Notes: generated by a model from the letters alone, not told the origin. A DNA stretch of 7,140 bases from Thermoleophilia bacterium (GCA_025964465.1 JAOPYS010000071.1:1-7140); one strand, 5' to 3'. Counted from the first letter of the stretch, positions 1 to 5,690 are shown. A program made the numbers and translations.

Positions 1-2
1 CG

Positions 3-692
3 CCCGCCCGCCCACGCCGTGCGCCGCGTCGCGAGCGCTCCCCGCGCGAGACCCGCGCCCGCCTGCTCGCGTGGTCGATGGTGGTGGCGCCGCTCGTGGC
101 CGTCGTGCTGTTCGGCATCATGATCGCCGGCGAGCGTGGCAAGGAGCAGGTCGACCGCAAGCCCTCGGAGGGCGGCGGTCCGACCGAGCTCGTGTCGGTC
201 GCGTCGGCGACGAGCTTCGACCCCAAGCCCGGCGGGGACGGGGAGGAGCACGAGGTCGAGGCGGCGAACGCCATCGACGACGACCCCGACTCCTCGTGGA
301 CCACCGAGGGCTACGACCTCGACAACTTCAACGGCACGAAGCCGGGTGCGGGGCTGATCCTGGACCTCGGGGCGCCGCGCGACGTTCGGGACGTGGCGAT
401 CCTCACCGACCTGCCCAATTGGCGGGTGGAGGTGCGCTCGGCGACGACGCCCGCGACCACGCTCGCAGGCTGGAAGCAGCGCTCGAAGGTGGTGTCGGTA
501 CGAGGCGGCCAGCGCATCGCCGTCGACATGCACGGCCACCCGGCGCGCTACATCCTGCTGTGGGTCACCAAGCTCGCGCTCGACCCCGACGACGCGAACA
601 AGTCGCGGGCGCGCATCGACGGCGTGCGGGTGTTCGCCACGAAGGGCGACGGCAGCGGTGCGCCCGGGTCCACGGTCGCTACCGTCGGGTAG
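3..692 (+). CDS. C-terminal part of a membrane protein with an extracytoplasmic discoidin-like domain (5' partial)
   Basis: The reading frame is open to the left edge, so this is the 3' end of a longer gene. An Arg/Pro-rich stretch comes first, then one membrane segment (about LLAWSMVVAPLVAVVLFG) that straddles the ATG at 78. A start at 78 would cut this helix and remove its basic flank, which argues for read-through from upstream. After a Gly/Pro linker, about 160 residues resemble the discoidin-like domain at the C-terminus of actinobacterial kinase-like proteins near murJ: AIDDDPDSSWTTEGY, a GLILDLG strand, WRVEVR, and RYILLWVTKL. In that family the domain lies outside the membrane and probably binds a wall or glycan ligand. 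The link to a (pseudo)kinase or MurJ fusion is inference, because the diagnostic N-terminal part lies outside the window. The stop is TAG at 690-692, inside an inverted repeat. Confidence 0.7.
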   Translation, partial: PARPRRAPRRERSPRETRARLLAWSMVVAPLVAVVLFGIMIAGERGKEQVDRKPSEGGGPTELVSVASATSFDPKPGGDGEEHEVEAANAIDDDPDSSWTTEGYDLDNFNGTKPGAGLILDLGAPRDVRDVAILTDLPNWRVEVRSATTPATTLAGWKQRSKVVSVRGGQRIAVDMHGHPARYILLWVTKLALDPDDANKSRARIDGVRVFATKGDGSGAPGSTVATVG

Positions 693-705
693 CGATTCGC
701 TACCC
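676..705. repeat. Triple 8-bp repeat (direct/inverted) at the 3' end of the discoidin gene, upstream of nucS
   Basis: TCGCTACC occurs at 676-683 and again at 697-704, exactly 21 bp apart. Its reverse complement GGTAGCGA lies between them at 688-695. In RNA the middle copy could pair with the left copy (4-nt loop) or the right one (687-694 with 698-705, 3-nt loop), giving two mutually exclusive hairpins over the stop codon at 690-692. In DNA the 21-bp spacing equals two helical turns. The right copy ends where the -35 region of the proposed nucS promoter would begin. No T-run follows, so it is not a classical intrinsic terminator. A regulator site or a factor-dependent 3' end are both possible. 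Confidence 0.55.
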
Positions 706-726
706 CGCCGCATCCGACTGCCTCGG

Positions 727-732
727 TAGGGT
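727..732 (+). promoter_or_regulatory. Candidate -10 element of nucS (TAGGGT)
   Basis: TAGGGT fits the actinobacterial TANNNT pattern. It would place transcription start near A739 and leave a leader of about 25 nt before the GTG at 764. That leader carries GAAGG at 749-753 as a Shine-Dalgarno. I see no good -35 hexamer 16-18 bp upstream, and the triple repeat at 676-705 abuts that region. Confidence 0.4.
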
Positions 733-763
733 CGAGCCATCCGCGAATGAAGGTATCTCGACC

Positions 764-1429
764 GTGCGCATCCTCGTCACACGCTGCAGCATCCGCTACG
801 AAGGCCGCCTCGTCACCACCCTCGAGACGGGCGACCGCGTGGTGCTGTTCAAGGACGACGGCGCCGTCGTGGTGCACGCGGGGCAGGGCGCCAAGCCGAT
901 CAACTACATGCCGGGCCCGACCGTGGTGGCCGAGGAGGGGCGCACGATCACCGTGTCGCGTCCGTCCTCCGGCGAGTCGCTGGTGATCGACGTCGAGGAC
1001 GTGCACGCCGACACCGCGTGGGAGCTCGAGGACACCGCCAAGCTCGTGCGCGAGGGCCGGGAGAAGGACATCCAGGCCACCATCTTCGCGACGCCGCACG
1101 CGATCGAGGACGGCATGGTCGGGCTGCAGCGCGAGCTGTTCACCGAGGTGGGCCCCGTCGACCTGTTCTGCCGCGACACCGACGGGCGCACGTGCGTGAT
1201 CGAGGTCAAGCGCGTGCGCGCGGTCGCCGCCGCGGTCGAGCAGCTGACCCGCTACATGGAGCAGGTCGACCGCAACGTGGCGCACGCGCCGGCGCGCGGC
1301 ATCCTCGTGGCGCCCGAGCTCGCGCCCCAGGCGCGCGTGCTGCTCGAGCTGCGCGGCTACGACTTCGTCCCGCTCGACGAGGTCCTGTCTCGCTGTGACG
1401 GCGGCCAGGATCTCATGAGATTGTTCTAG
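764..1429 (+). CDS. nucS: Mismatch-specific endonuclease NucS/EndoMS
   Basis: 221 residues, the usual length of actinobacterial NucS. The family cuts both strands of DNA at certain mismatches and replaces MutS/MutL repair in many Actinomycetota and some archaea. The GTG start gives the family-typical opening VRILVTRCSIRYEGRL, and GAAGG at 749-753 serves as Shine-Dalgarno. An N-terminal DNA-binding and dimerisation half (residues about 1-105, with KPINYMPGP at 44-52) is followed by a RecB-like nuclease core. D133 (GPVDLF), E147 and K149 (VIEVKR) have the same spacing as the catalytic D160/E174/K176 described for the archaeal enzyme. The protein ends QDLMRLF, which matches the C-terminal sliding-clamp-binding tail known in this family, so clamp coupling is likely. 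No catalytic residue seems lost. Longer versions of this frame reaching back to 71 run through the upstream gene and are not real. Confidence 0.95.
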   Translation: MRILVTRCSIRYEGRLVTTLETGDRVVLFKDDGAVVVHAGQGAKPINYMPGPTVVAEEGRTITVSRPSSGESLVIDVEDVHADTAWELEDTAKLVREGREKDIQATIFATPHAIEDGMVGLQRELFTEVGPVDLFCRDTDGRTCVIEVKRVRAVAAAVEQLTRYMEQVDRNVAHAPARGILVAPELAPQARVLLELRGYDFVPLDEVLSRCDGGQDLMRLF

Positions 1430-1435
1430 TCGTCG

Positions 1436-1441
1436 TAGACT
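1436..1441 (+). promoter_or_regulatory. Candidate -10 element of the PHP gene (TAGACT), leaderless
   Basis: TAGACT (TANNNT type) ends 7 nt before the ATG at 1449, so transcription should begin at or within about 2 nt of the start codon. There is no useful Shine-Dalgarno: the only purine-rich stretch, GGGA at 1442-1445, is too close. No clear -35 is visible. The same geometry (TAG-NN-T, 7 nt, ATG) occurs at glpX. Confidence 0.55.
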
Positions 1442-1448
1442 GGGACAG

Positions 1449-2318
1449 ATGTCCCGGGAACGCTTCGACCTCCACACGCACTCGACCGCATCCGACGGCA
1501 CGCTGCCGCCCCGCGAGGTCGTGGCGCTGGCCGCGGAGCGCGGGCTCGCCGGCATCGCGTTGACCGACCACGACACGGTGGACGGCATCGCGGAGGCGCA
1601 GGGCATCGGCGATGCGCTCGGCGTGCGCTGCATCGCCGGGGTCGAGCTGTCGTGCTTCAGCCCGGCCGCCCGCGAAGCGCACGTGCTCGGCTACTTCGTC
1701 GACCCTGCCGATCCGGGCCTGGCGGAGCTGTTCGCCGAGATGCGGGCACAGCGCGTCGAGCGCGCGGCGGCGATCGTCGACCGCGTCGCGGACATCGCAG
1801 GGGCCCTCACAATGGCCGACGTCGAGGCCGAGAGCGGCGACGCGCCGCCCGGCCGGCCGCACATCGCCCGCGCGATGGTGCGGCTGGGCATCATCTCCGA
1901 GATCGATGACGCGTTCGGCGAGGAGTGGTTCGGCGTGGGCGGGCGGGCGTTCGTCCCACGCGACGGGCTCTCGATCGAACGTGGCATCCAGGCCATCCAC
2001 GCCGCCGGCGGCGTCGCGGTGTTCGCGCACCCCGGGGCGCGTACGCGGACCGGCATGCGCGAGGACGCGGTCCGGCACGCGGCGACCCTCGGGCTCGACG
2101 GCATCGAGGTCGACCACCCCGGCCACGAGGGCGAGGTGGTGCGCCGCTGCGCCGAGCTCGCCACGGAGCTGCGCCTGGTGCAGACCGCCGGCAGCGACGA
2201 CCACGGGCACGGCCCCGACGGCTCACGCCTCGGCTGCCGCACCGTTCCAGCGCGCATCGTCGACGCGCTGGAGGCGCGCGCTCGGGCGCGGCGCGCCGCA
2301 CGAGCCACGCCTCAGTAG
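1449..2318 (+). CDS. PHP-domain phosphoesterase, TrpH/YciV (RNase AM) family
   Basis: 289 residues, close to the 293 or so of E. coli YciV. The PHP metal-binding motifs appear in order: DLHTHS (H9, H11), SDGT (D16), TDHDT (D40, H41), GVELS (E66), EAHVLGYFVD (H78), FAHPG (H194) and SDDHG (D251, H252). This matches the trinuclear-metal TrpH/YciV branch, whose members act as 5'-3' exoribonucleases on short 5'-phosphorylated RNA or as 3',5'-nucleoside bisphosphate phosphatases. Which substrate applies here cannot be told from sequence. The helical insert with GRPHIARAMV (residues about 138-147) is also typical of the family. It starts 19 bp after nucS, apparently from its own leaderless promoter. 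It converges with the metallopeptidase gene and their 3' ends overlap by 7 bp. The cytoplasm is the expected location, as there is no signal peptide. Confidence 0.88.
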   Translation: MSRERFDLHTHSTASDGTLPPREVVALAAERGLAGIALTDHDTVDGIAEAQGIGDALGVRCIAGVELSCFSPAAREAHVLGYFVDPADPGLAELFAEMRAQRVERAAAIVDRVADIAGALTMADVEAESGDAPPGRPHIARAMVRLGIISEIDDAFGEEWFGVGGRAFVPRDGLSIERGIQAIHAAGGVAVFAHPGARTRTGMREDAVRHAATLGLDGIEVDHPGHEGEVVRRCAELATELRLVQTAGSDDHGHGPDGSRLGCRTVPARIVDALEARARARRAARATPQ

Positions 2319-2902
2319 GTCTGCGCGTACCGGATCGCCGTGGCCTCGCTGCGGTCCTGCGTGCCCATCACGGCGATGCAGTGGCCGATCTCGTGCTGCA
2401 CGACCTCGCCGATCGAGTTCACGCCGCCGCGCGTGGAGAGCGGCGAATCGACGGCGACGCGGATCCCGCGCGGCACCCAGCGGCCGCCGGCCGCCTGGTT
2501 CACGGCCGTGGCGCCGAGCACGGGCTCGGTGGTGCCCGGCACCTGCTCGAGGTGCTCGACCGGCACGAGTTCGATGACCACCCCGGAGCGCGCGATGGCG
2601 AGCTGGTCCTGCACCGGCAGCAGCTGGATGCCGCGCACGGCCTGCGCCACCTGGTCGTCCGTCACGCGGGAGGCGCCGTAGCGCGTGCGTCGCAGGTGCA
2701 CGCCGCTCGGCAGCACCAGGTCGGCGCCGTCGGCCACGCCGCGCACCTCCGCGGGCACGCCGACGGCGGCGGCCATCGGTGGCGGTTGCGCGGCTCCGGC
2801 GCCGCCGCCCGCTGCCGGGGCCAACAGGCCGGCCGGCAGCGTGCGGCTGCGCCACAGGTGCGTCATCCCTGACGGGAGGATCTGGCGAGGAGTGACATCC
2901 AT
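2312..2902 (-). CDS. Small putative zinc metallopeptidase (HExxH, zincin-like)
   Basis: 196 residues from the chosen ATG, which has GGGGAGGAG 8 nt upstream. A longer form from the ATG at 2956 lacks a comparable site. The first 60 or so residues are Ala/Gly/Pro-rich; LPAGLLAPAAGGGAGAA gives at most a weak signal-peptide impression. The rest reads as a compact alpha/beta domain with strands VVIELVPVEHL and RGIRVAVD, then a helix VVQHEIGHCIAV. H170, E171 and H174 form an HExxH zinc motif. E186 in DRSEATAIRYA is the likeliest third ligand. The motif lies only 27 residues from the C-terminus, so no large downstream subdomain exists. The arrangement recalls minimal zincins such as the lethal-factor-like group, but I cannot assign a family or substrate. 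It lies 109 bp downstream of glpX on the same strand, so co-transcription is plausible. Confidence 0.75.
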   Translation of the reverse strand: MDVTPRQILPSGMTHLWRSRTLPAGLLAPAAGGGAGAAQPPPMAAAVGVPAEVRGVADGADLVLPSGVHLRRTRYGASRVTDDQVAQAVRGIQLLPVQDQLAIARSGVVIELVPVEHLEQVPGTTEPVLGATAVNQAAGGRWVPRGIRVAVDSPLSTRGGVNSIGEVVQHEIGHCIAVMGTQDRSEATAIRYAQTY

Positions 2903-2919
2903 GTCATCCACTCCTCCCC
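2887..2919 (-). promoter_or_regulatory. Strong Shine-Dalgarno and start codon of the metallopeptidase gene inside a possible hairpin
   Basis: On the minus strand the Shine-Dalgarno GGGGAGGAG (2919-2911) lies 8 nt before the ATG at 2902-2900. GAGGAG (2916-2911) is complementary to CTCCTC (2892-2887) inside the coding region. TGACA (2906-2902) is complementary to TGTCA (2897-2893). Together they form an 11-bp stem with a 4-nt bulge and a TGGA loop that holds the T and G of the start codon. A second small hairpin, CCCCG-CTG-CGGGG (2928-2916), covers the upstream end of the Shine-Dalgarno. The complementarity is directly visible; a regulatory role is inference. Confidence 0.5.
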
Positions 2920-2945
2920 GCAGCGGGGTCAGGCCGGCCGGGGTG

Positions 2946-2976
2946 GTGGCGGGCATGGGGCAGGGTTGCCCGCCGC
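2946..2976 (-). other. Intergenic hairpin between glpX and the metallopeptidase gene
   Basis: GGCGGGCA at 2948-2955 and TGCCCGCC at 2967-2974 form a perfect 8-bp stem, extendable to 10 bp with one G-T pair, around an 11-nt loop. It lies 36 bp past the glpX stop on the minus strand. No T-run follows, so it is a weak intrinsic terminator at best. It may instead protect the glpX 3' end or cause partial attenuation. Confidence 0.35.
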
Positions 2977-3011
2977 GGTGGCCGGATGACGCCGGGCGTG
3001 GACCCGTGCGC

Positions 3012-4037
3012 TCAGGTCGTGCCGGCGGGGATGGGCGCGCCCTCCGAGAGCGACAGCCCGGTGGTGGCGAGGTAGCTCTCGAGCTTCTCGCGGTTGTGCT
3101 CGCCGTGCACGAGGCGCACCGTGCCCGAGCGCGAGCGCATGACGATCGACTCGGTCGTGGCGCCGCGTCGGCCGTAGCGAACGCCCTGGAGCAGGTCGCC
3201 GTCGGTGACGCCGGTCGCCGCGAAGAACACGTCGCGGCCCTGCACCAGGTCGCGCCGCGTCAGCACGCGGCGCAGGTCGAAGTCGTGCTCCAGCACCGCC
3301 GTGCGCTCCTCGTCCGACTGCGGGGCGAGGCGCGCCTGGATCTCGCCGCCGAGGCAGCGGATGGCAGCCGCGGCCAGCACACCTTCCGGCGTGCCGCCGA
3401 TGCCGTACAGCAGGTCGATGGCGCTGCCCTCGCGAGCCGCCGTCATCGCGCCGGCCACGTCGCCGTCGCTGATCAGGCGGATGCGCGCACCCGTCTCGCG
3501 GACGCGGCGCTTGGCGTCGGCGTGGCGCTGGCGGTCGAGCATCAGCACCGTGCACTCGTGCACCGGCTTGCCCTTGGCGGAGGCGACCGCGCGGACGTTG
3601 TCCTCGATCGGGCGGTCGATGTCGATCGCCATCGCCGCCTCGTTGTCGGTGACGAGCTTCTCCATGTAGAAGCACGGGCCGGGGTCGAACATCGCGCCCC
3701 GCTCGGCGAGCGCGATCACGGCGATGGCGTTGGGCATGCCCTTGGCGCAGAGCGTCGTGCCCTCGAGCGGGTCGACGGCGACGTCGCACTCCGGCGGCTC
3801 GCCCGTGCCGATGCGCTCGCCGTTGAACAGCATGGGCGCGTCGTCCTTCTCGCCCTCGCCGATCACCACGAGCCCGTCCATCTCGATGCGTCCGAGCATG
3901 GAGCGCATGGCGTCGACGGCGGCGCCGTCGGCGGCCTTCTTGTCACCGCGTCCCACCCACCGCGCTGCCGCGAGTGCGGCGGCCTCGGTGACGCGCACGA
4001 GTTCCATGGCCAGGTTGCGATCGGGAAAGTCGGACAT
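3012..4037 (-). CDS. glpX: Class II fructose-1,6-bisphosphatase GlpX
   Basis: 341 residues, normal for the family. It hydrolyses fructose-1,6-bisphosphate to fructose-6-phosphate and phosphate in the cytoplasm, the committed step of gluconeogenesis; in many actinobacteria the GlpX type is the main or only form. Characteristic motifs appear in order: GRGDKKAAD (D32), IGEGEKDDAPML (E61), DPLEGTT (D89, E92), CAKGMPNAIAV, ISDGDVAG (190-196) and GGTPEGV (E218). D32, E61, D89, E92 and E218 correspond to the metal and catalytic ligands of E. coli GlpX (D33, E57, D85, E88, E213), so the enzyme looks intact. The ATG at 4037 gives a normal N-terminus (MSDFPDRNLAMELVRVTE), and a TAGGAT element 7 nt upstream suggests leaderless transcription. 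It lies 35 bp after the preceding gene on the same strand. Confidence 0.97.
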   Translation of the reverse strand: MSDFPDRNLAMELVRVTEAAALAAARWVGRGDKKAADGAAVDAMRSMLGRIEMDGLVVIGEGEKDDAPMLFNGERIGTGEPPECDVAVDPLEGTTLCAKGMPNAIAVIALAERGAMFDPGPCFYMEKLVTDNEAAMAIDIDRPIEDNVRAVASAKGKPVHECTVLMLDRQRHADAKRRVRETGARIRLISDGDVAGAMTAAREGSAIDLLYGIGGTPEGVLAAAAIRCLGGEIQARLAPQSDEERTAVLEHDFDLRRVLTRRDLVQGRDVFFAATGVTDGDLLQGVRYGRRGATTESIVMRSRSGTVRLVHGEHNREKLESYLATTGLSLSEGAPIPAGTT

Positions 4038-4044
4038 GCGTCCG

Positions 4045-4050
4045 ATCCTA
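4045..4050 (-). promoter_or_regulatory. Candidate -10 element of glpX (TAGGAT), leaderless
   Basis: On the minus strand TAGGAT is followed by 7 nt and then the ATG at 4037. This puts transcription start on or beside the start codon, the same geometry as at the PHP gene. It sits in the 35-bp gap after the upstream gene. The -35 region would overlap that gene's stop codon. No convincing -35 is seen at 17 bp; a CTGACG lies about 20 bp upstream, which is too far for a standard promoter. Confidence 0.55.
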
Positions 4051-4072
4051 CCTTCGTGCAGGGTGTTTTGCG

Positions 4073-4738
4073 TCAGCCGCGGCCGGCGGCAGGTGCGGCG
4101 CCGGGGGTTGCGGCGCCGGCGCCCGGCAGTGGCGGTGCGGTCGCGGGCGGCGTGGCGCCCGTGTGGTCCTTGCCGCCACCCGGCTGGGCCGTGGGCGGGA
4201 GCGCCGCGCGCTTCACGAGGCGCGCCGCGTCGATCGTGGCGTTCTTCGGATGCGCCCGGTAGCTGACCTCATAGGGGAACTGCGGGCCGAGCACGATGCT
4301 GGCGAGCTCGGCCTCGAGCGGCGGCTCGTCGCCGACCGCCACGCGCAGGAGGCGCATCTGGCCGCCCTTCTCCGAGTACTCGAGGCGCCAGCCCTTGGCG
4401 AACGGGCCCTCCGCGCCGTCCTGCGCGACGTGGACCTTCCACGTGTCCCCCGCCGCCTTGGGTGCTCCGGTCACGTCGAACTGGAAGGGGATGAGCGCGA
4501 CGCTGTGGTCGCCGTCGGGGGTGATCGCACCCGCGTCCTGGCGCACCTTCACGGTCCAGTGGTCGCCCACGGCCCAGATCGCGCTGGTCGCCGCGCCACC
4601 ACGGTCCTTCGAGCCGCTGCCGGTGCCCGACGCGCCATCACCGTCACCGTCGCGCATCGACAGGACGACGAGGGCTCCGCCGAGGGCCACCACGAAGGTG
4701 AGGACGGACACGACGATTCGGGCGTTCAGGTTGCGCAT
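4073..4738 (-). CDS. Membrane-anchored extracytoplasmic protein of unknown function
   Basis: 221 residues and not recognised as a known family. It has a short basic start (R2, R7) and a single hydrophobic segment at about 8-27. No signal-peptidase site is evident, so it is probably a signal anchor with the rest outside the membrane. A Gly/Asp/Ser linker (29-48) leads to a folded, strand-rich part (about 50-178). The tail (about 180-221) is rich in Ala, Pro and Gly and looks disordered, as in wall-spanning proteins. The motif G-D-x-W-x-V-x-V-x-Q-D occurs twice, at 58-68 and 97-107, suggesting a duplicated beta unit. It lies 82 bp downstream of the transglutaminase-like gene on the same strand. 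Seven C residues on the plus strand just upstream give a G-run near the ATG that may serve as a poor ribosome site. Confidence 0.7.
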   Translation of the reverse strand: MRNLNARIVVSVLTFVVALGGALVVLSMRDGDGDGASGTGSGSKDRGGAATSAIWAVGDHWTVKVRQDAGAITPDGDHSVALIPFQFDVTGAPKAAGDTWKVHVAQDGAEGPFAKGWRLEYSEKGGQMRLLRVAVGDEPPLEAELASIVLGPQFPYEVSYRAHPKNATIDAARLVKRAALPPTAQPGGGKDHTGATPPATAPPLPGAGAATPGAAPAAGRG

Positions 4739-4752
4739 GGCCCCCCCATCGG

Positions 4753-4794
4753 CACGGGCCCCGCCTCCGCTTGAGCGCGGATGCGAGGCCCGTG
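4753..4794 (-). other. Long imperfect hairpin between the transglutaminase-like and membrane-anchored genes
   Basis: CACGGGCC (4753-4760) pairs with GGCCCGTG (4787-4794), CGC (4762-4764) with GCG (4783-4785), and TCCGC (4766-4770) with GCGGA (4777-4781). The two single mismatches are C4761/A4786 and C4765/T4782, around a 6-nt loop. There is no T-run on either side. On the minus strand it follows the transglutaminase-like stop by 26 nt and precedes the next ATG by 14 nt. It could be a weak terminator, an mRNA-stability element or a control on the following gene. Confidence 0.45.
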
Positions 4795-4820
4795 GCCGTC
4801 ACTGCTTGTCCCAGCGAGGA

Positions 4821-5690
4821 TCAGACGTCCAGGCCGGTGATGGCCTCGACGTTCTTCTCCGTGACGTAGGGGTTGGTCCCCGCGCCGGGTCGCTTGCCCG
4901 TCGGCACCCAGGCGAAGTCCGGGTGGTCGTTCACGCTGGTGCCGCTCCACTGACCGAGCGTGCCGCTCTGCAGGCGGTACGTGTAGGTCTTGGAGAAGTA
5001 CTTCGTGCCCGTGGTGTTCCAGTCGGGGCTCGAGTACCAGACCGTGGTCGTGACGTCCTCGATGCCACCCGCGTACTGGGTGCTGTTGCGCTGGTAGGCG
5101 AACACCGGGTAGTTCCAGACCTGCGAGTCCGCATTCACGTCCATGATGAACGGGTACTTGTAGTAGCGAACGTAGTAGCGCAGCAGGTAGTCCATCCACG
5201 CCGGGGCGATGTCCTGGTAGGCGGCCGACGACTTGTCGTCTGCAGCGTCCACGCGGTTGCCGCTGAGCCAGTTGAACGTCGGCTCGTAGTAGAGCGCGGT
5301 CGTCAGGCCCTTCACGTCGTTCGTGTTGAACGAGACGCCGTTCTTGGTCACCGCGGCCGGCTCCGGAGCAAGGATCGCCGCCGATGCCCAGGCGTGGCAG
5401 TGGCCCCACCACGAGTTGGCCTTGTCGTTGGTGTAGTGGTTCGCCTTCTCCCAGGCCTGGGCGCCGCCCGCCTGGCCGGTCGCCTGCAGGTACTGGTCGT
5501 ACTTCTGCATGGGGCCGTTGTTGGCGTAGAGGTTGTAGCCGTTCTCGAGCATCGGCCACCAGTAACCCGACCAGGGCCACTTGTTGGTGGAGCCGTACTC
5601 CTGGGCCGCTGAGGCAGAGCCAGGCGTGATGAGCATCGTGCTCGCCATGGCTGCCGCAATCAGGAGCAGTGAAAGCCGTCGCAGTCGCAT
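4821..5690 (-). CDS. Secreted transglutaminase-elicitor-like protein
   Basis: 289 residues. The ATG at 5690 gives a clear Sec signal peptide: basic MRLRR, hydrophobic LSLLLIAAAMASTMLI, and cleavage likely around A28/A29 (GSASAAQ). The mature protein is rich in Trp, Tyr and Asn. It carries a pattern I associate with the transglutaminase elicitor family (Phytophthora GP42 and bacterial relatives): WPWSGYWWPM (38-47), a QKYDQY stretch, WEKANHY, WWGHCHAWASAAILAPEP (94-111), FIMDVNADSQVWNYPVFAY and DHPDFAWVP (255-263). C98 is the probable nucleophile, with H256 and a following acidic residue as partners. If active it would join protein Gln and Lys side chains, or act as a related thiol amide-transferase or protease, outside the cell or in the wall. 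Substrate and calcium need are unknown. No strong Shine-Dalgarno precedes the start. The next gene on this strand encodes another exported protein. Confidence 0.65.
   Translation of the reverse strand: MRLRRLSLLLIAAAMASTMLITPGSASAAQEYGSTNKWPWSGYWWPMLENGYNLYANNGPMQKYDQYLQATGQAGGAQAWEKANHYTNDKANSWWGHCHAWASAAILAPEPAAVTKNGVSFNTNDVKGLTTALYYEPTFNWLSGNRVDAADDKSSAAYQDIAPAWMDYLLRYYVRYYKYPFIMDVNADSQVWNYPVFAYQRNSTQYAGGIEDVTTTVWYSSPDWNTTGTKYFSKTYTYRLQSGTLGQWSGTSVNDHPDFAWVPTGKRPGAGTNPYVTEKNVEAITGLDV

Noticed and set aside
687..705. Intrinsic terminator after the discoidin gene
   Set aside because: The 8-bp stem is perfect but no T-run follows, and the middle arm can pair equally well with the left copy.
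548..1633. 361-residue open frame on the minus strand
   Set aside because: It is antisense to nucS, whose catalytic residues and C-terminal clamp motif are unmistakable, and runs into the PHP gene.
1413..2308. 265- and 205-residue open frames on the minus strand
   Set aside because: They are antisense shadows of the PHP gene, which has all its metal-ligand motifs.
2903..2956. Longer start for the metallopeptidase at the ATG at 2956
   Set aside because: It falls next to an intergenic hairpin without a Shine-Dalgarno, while the ATG at 2902 has GGGGAGGAG 8 nt upstream. The added 18 residues show no domain feature.
2685..4262. 525-residue open frame on the plus strand
   Set aside because: It lies opposite glpX and the ends of both neighbours, has low-complexity Arg/Ala/His composition, and shows no domain. 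It is a GC-driven shadow.
4821..5690. Horizontal transfer of the transglutaminase-like gene, suggested by lower GC (about 55% at 5101-5160 against about 70% at 3361-3420 in glpX, hand counts)
   Set aside because: Codons in that stretch end almost only in G or C (one exception in 20). The drop follows from many Asn, Tyr, Lys, Phe and Met residues rather than foreign codon use.
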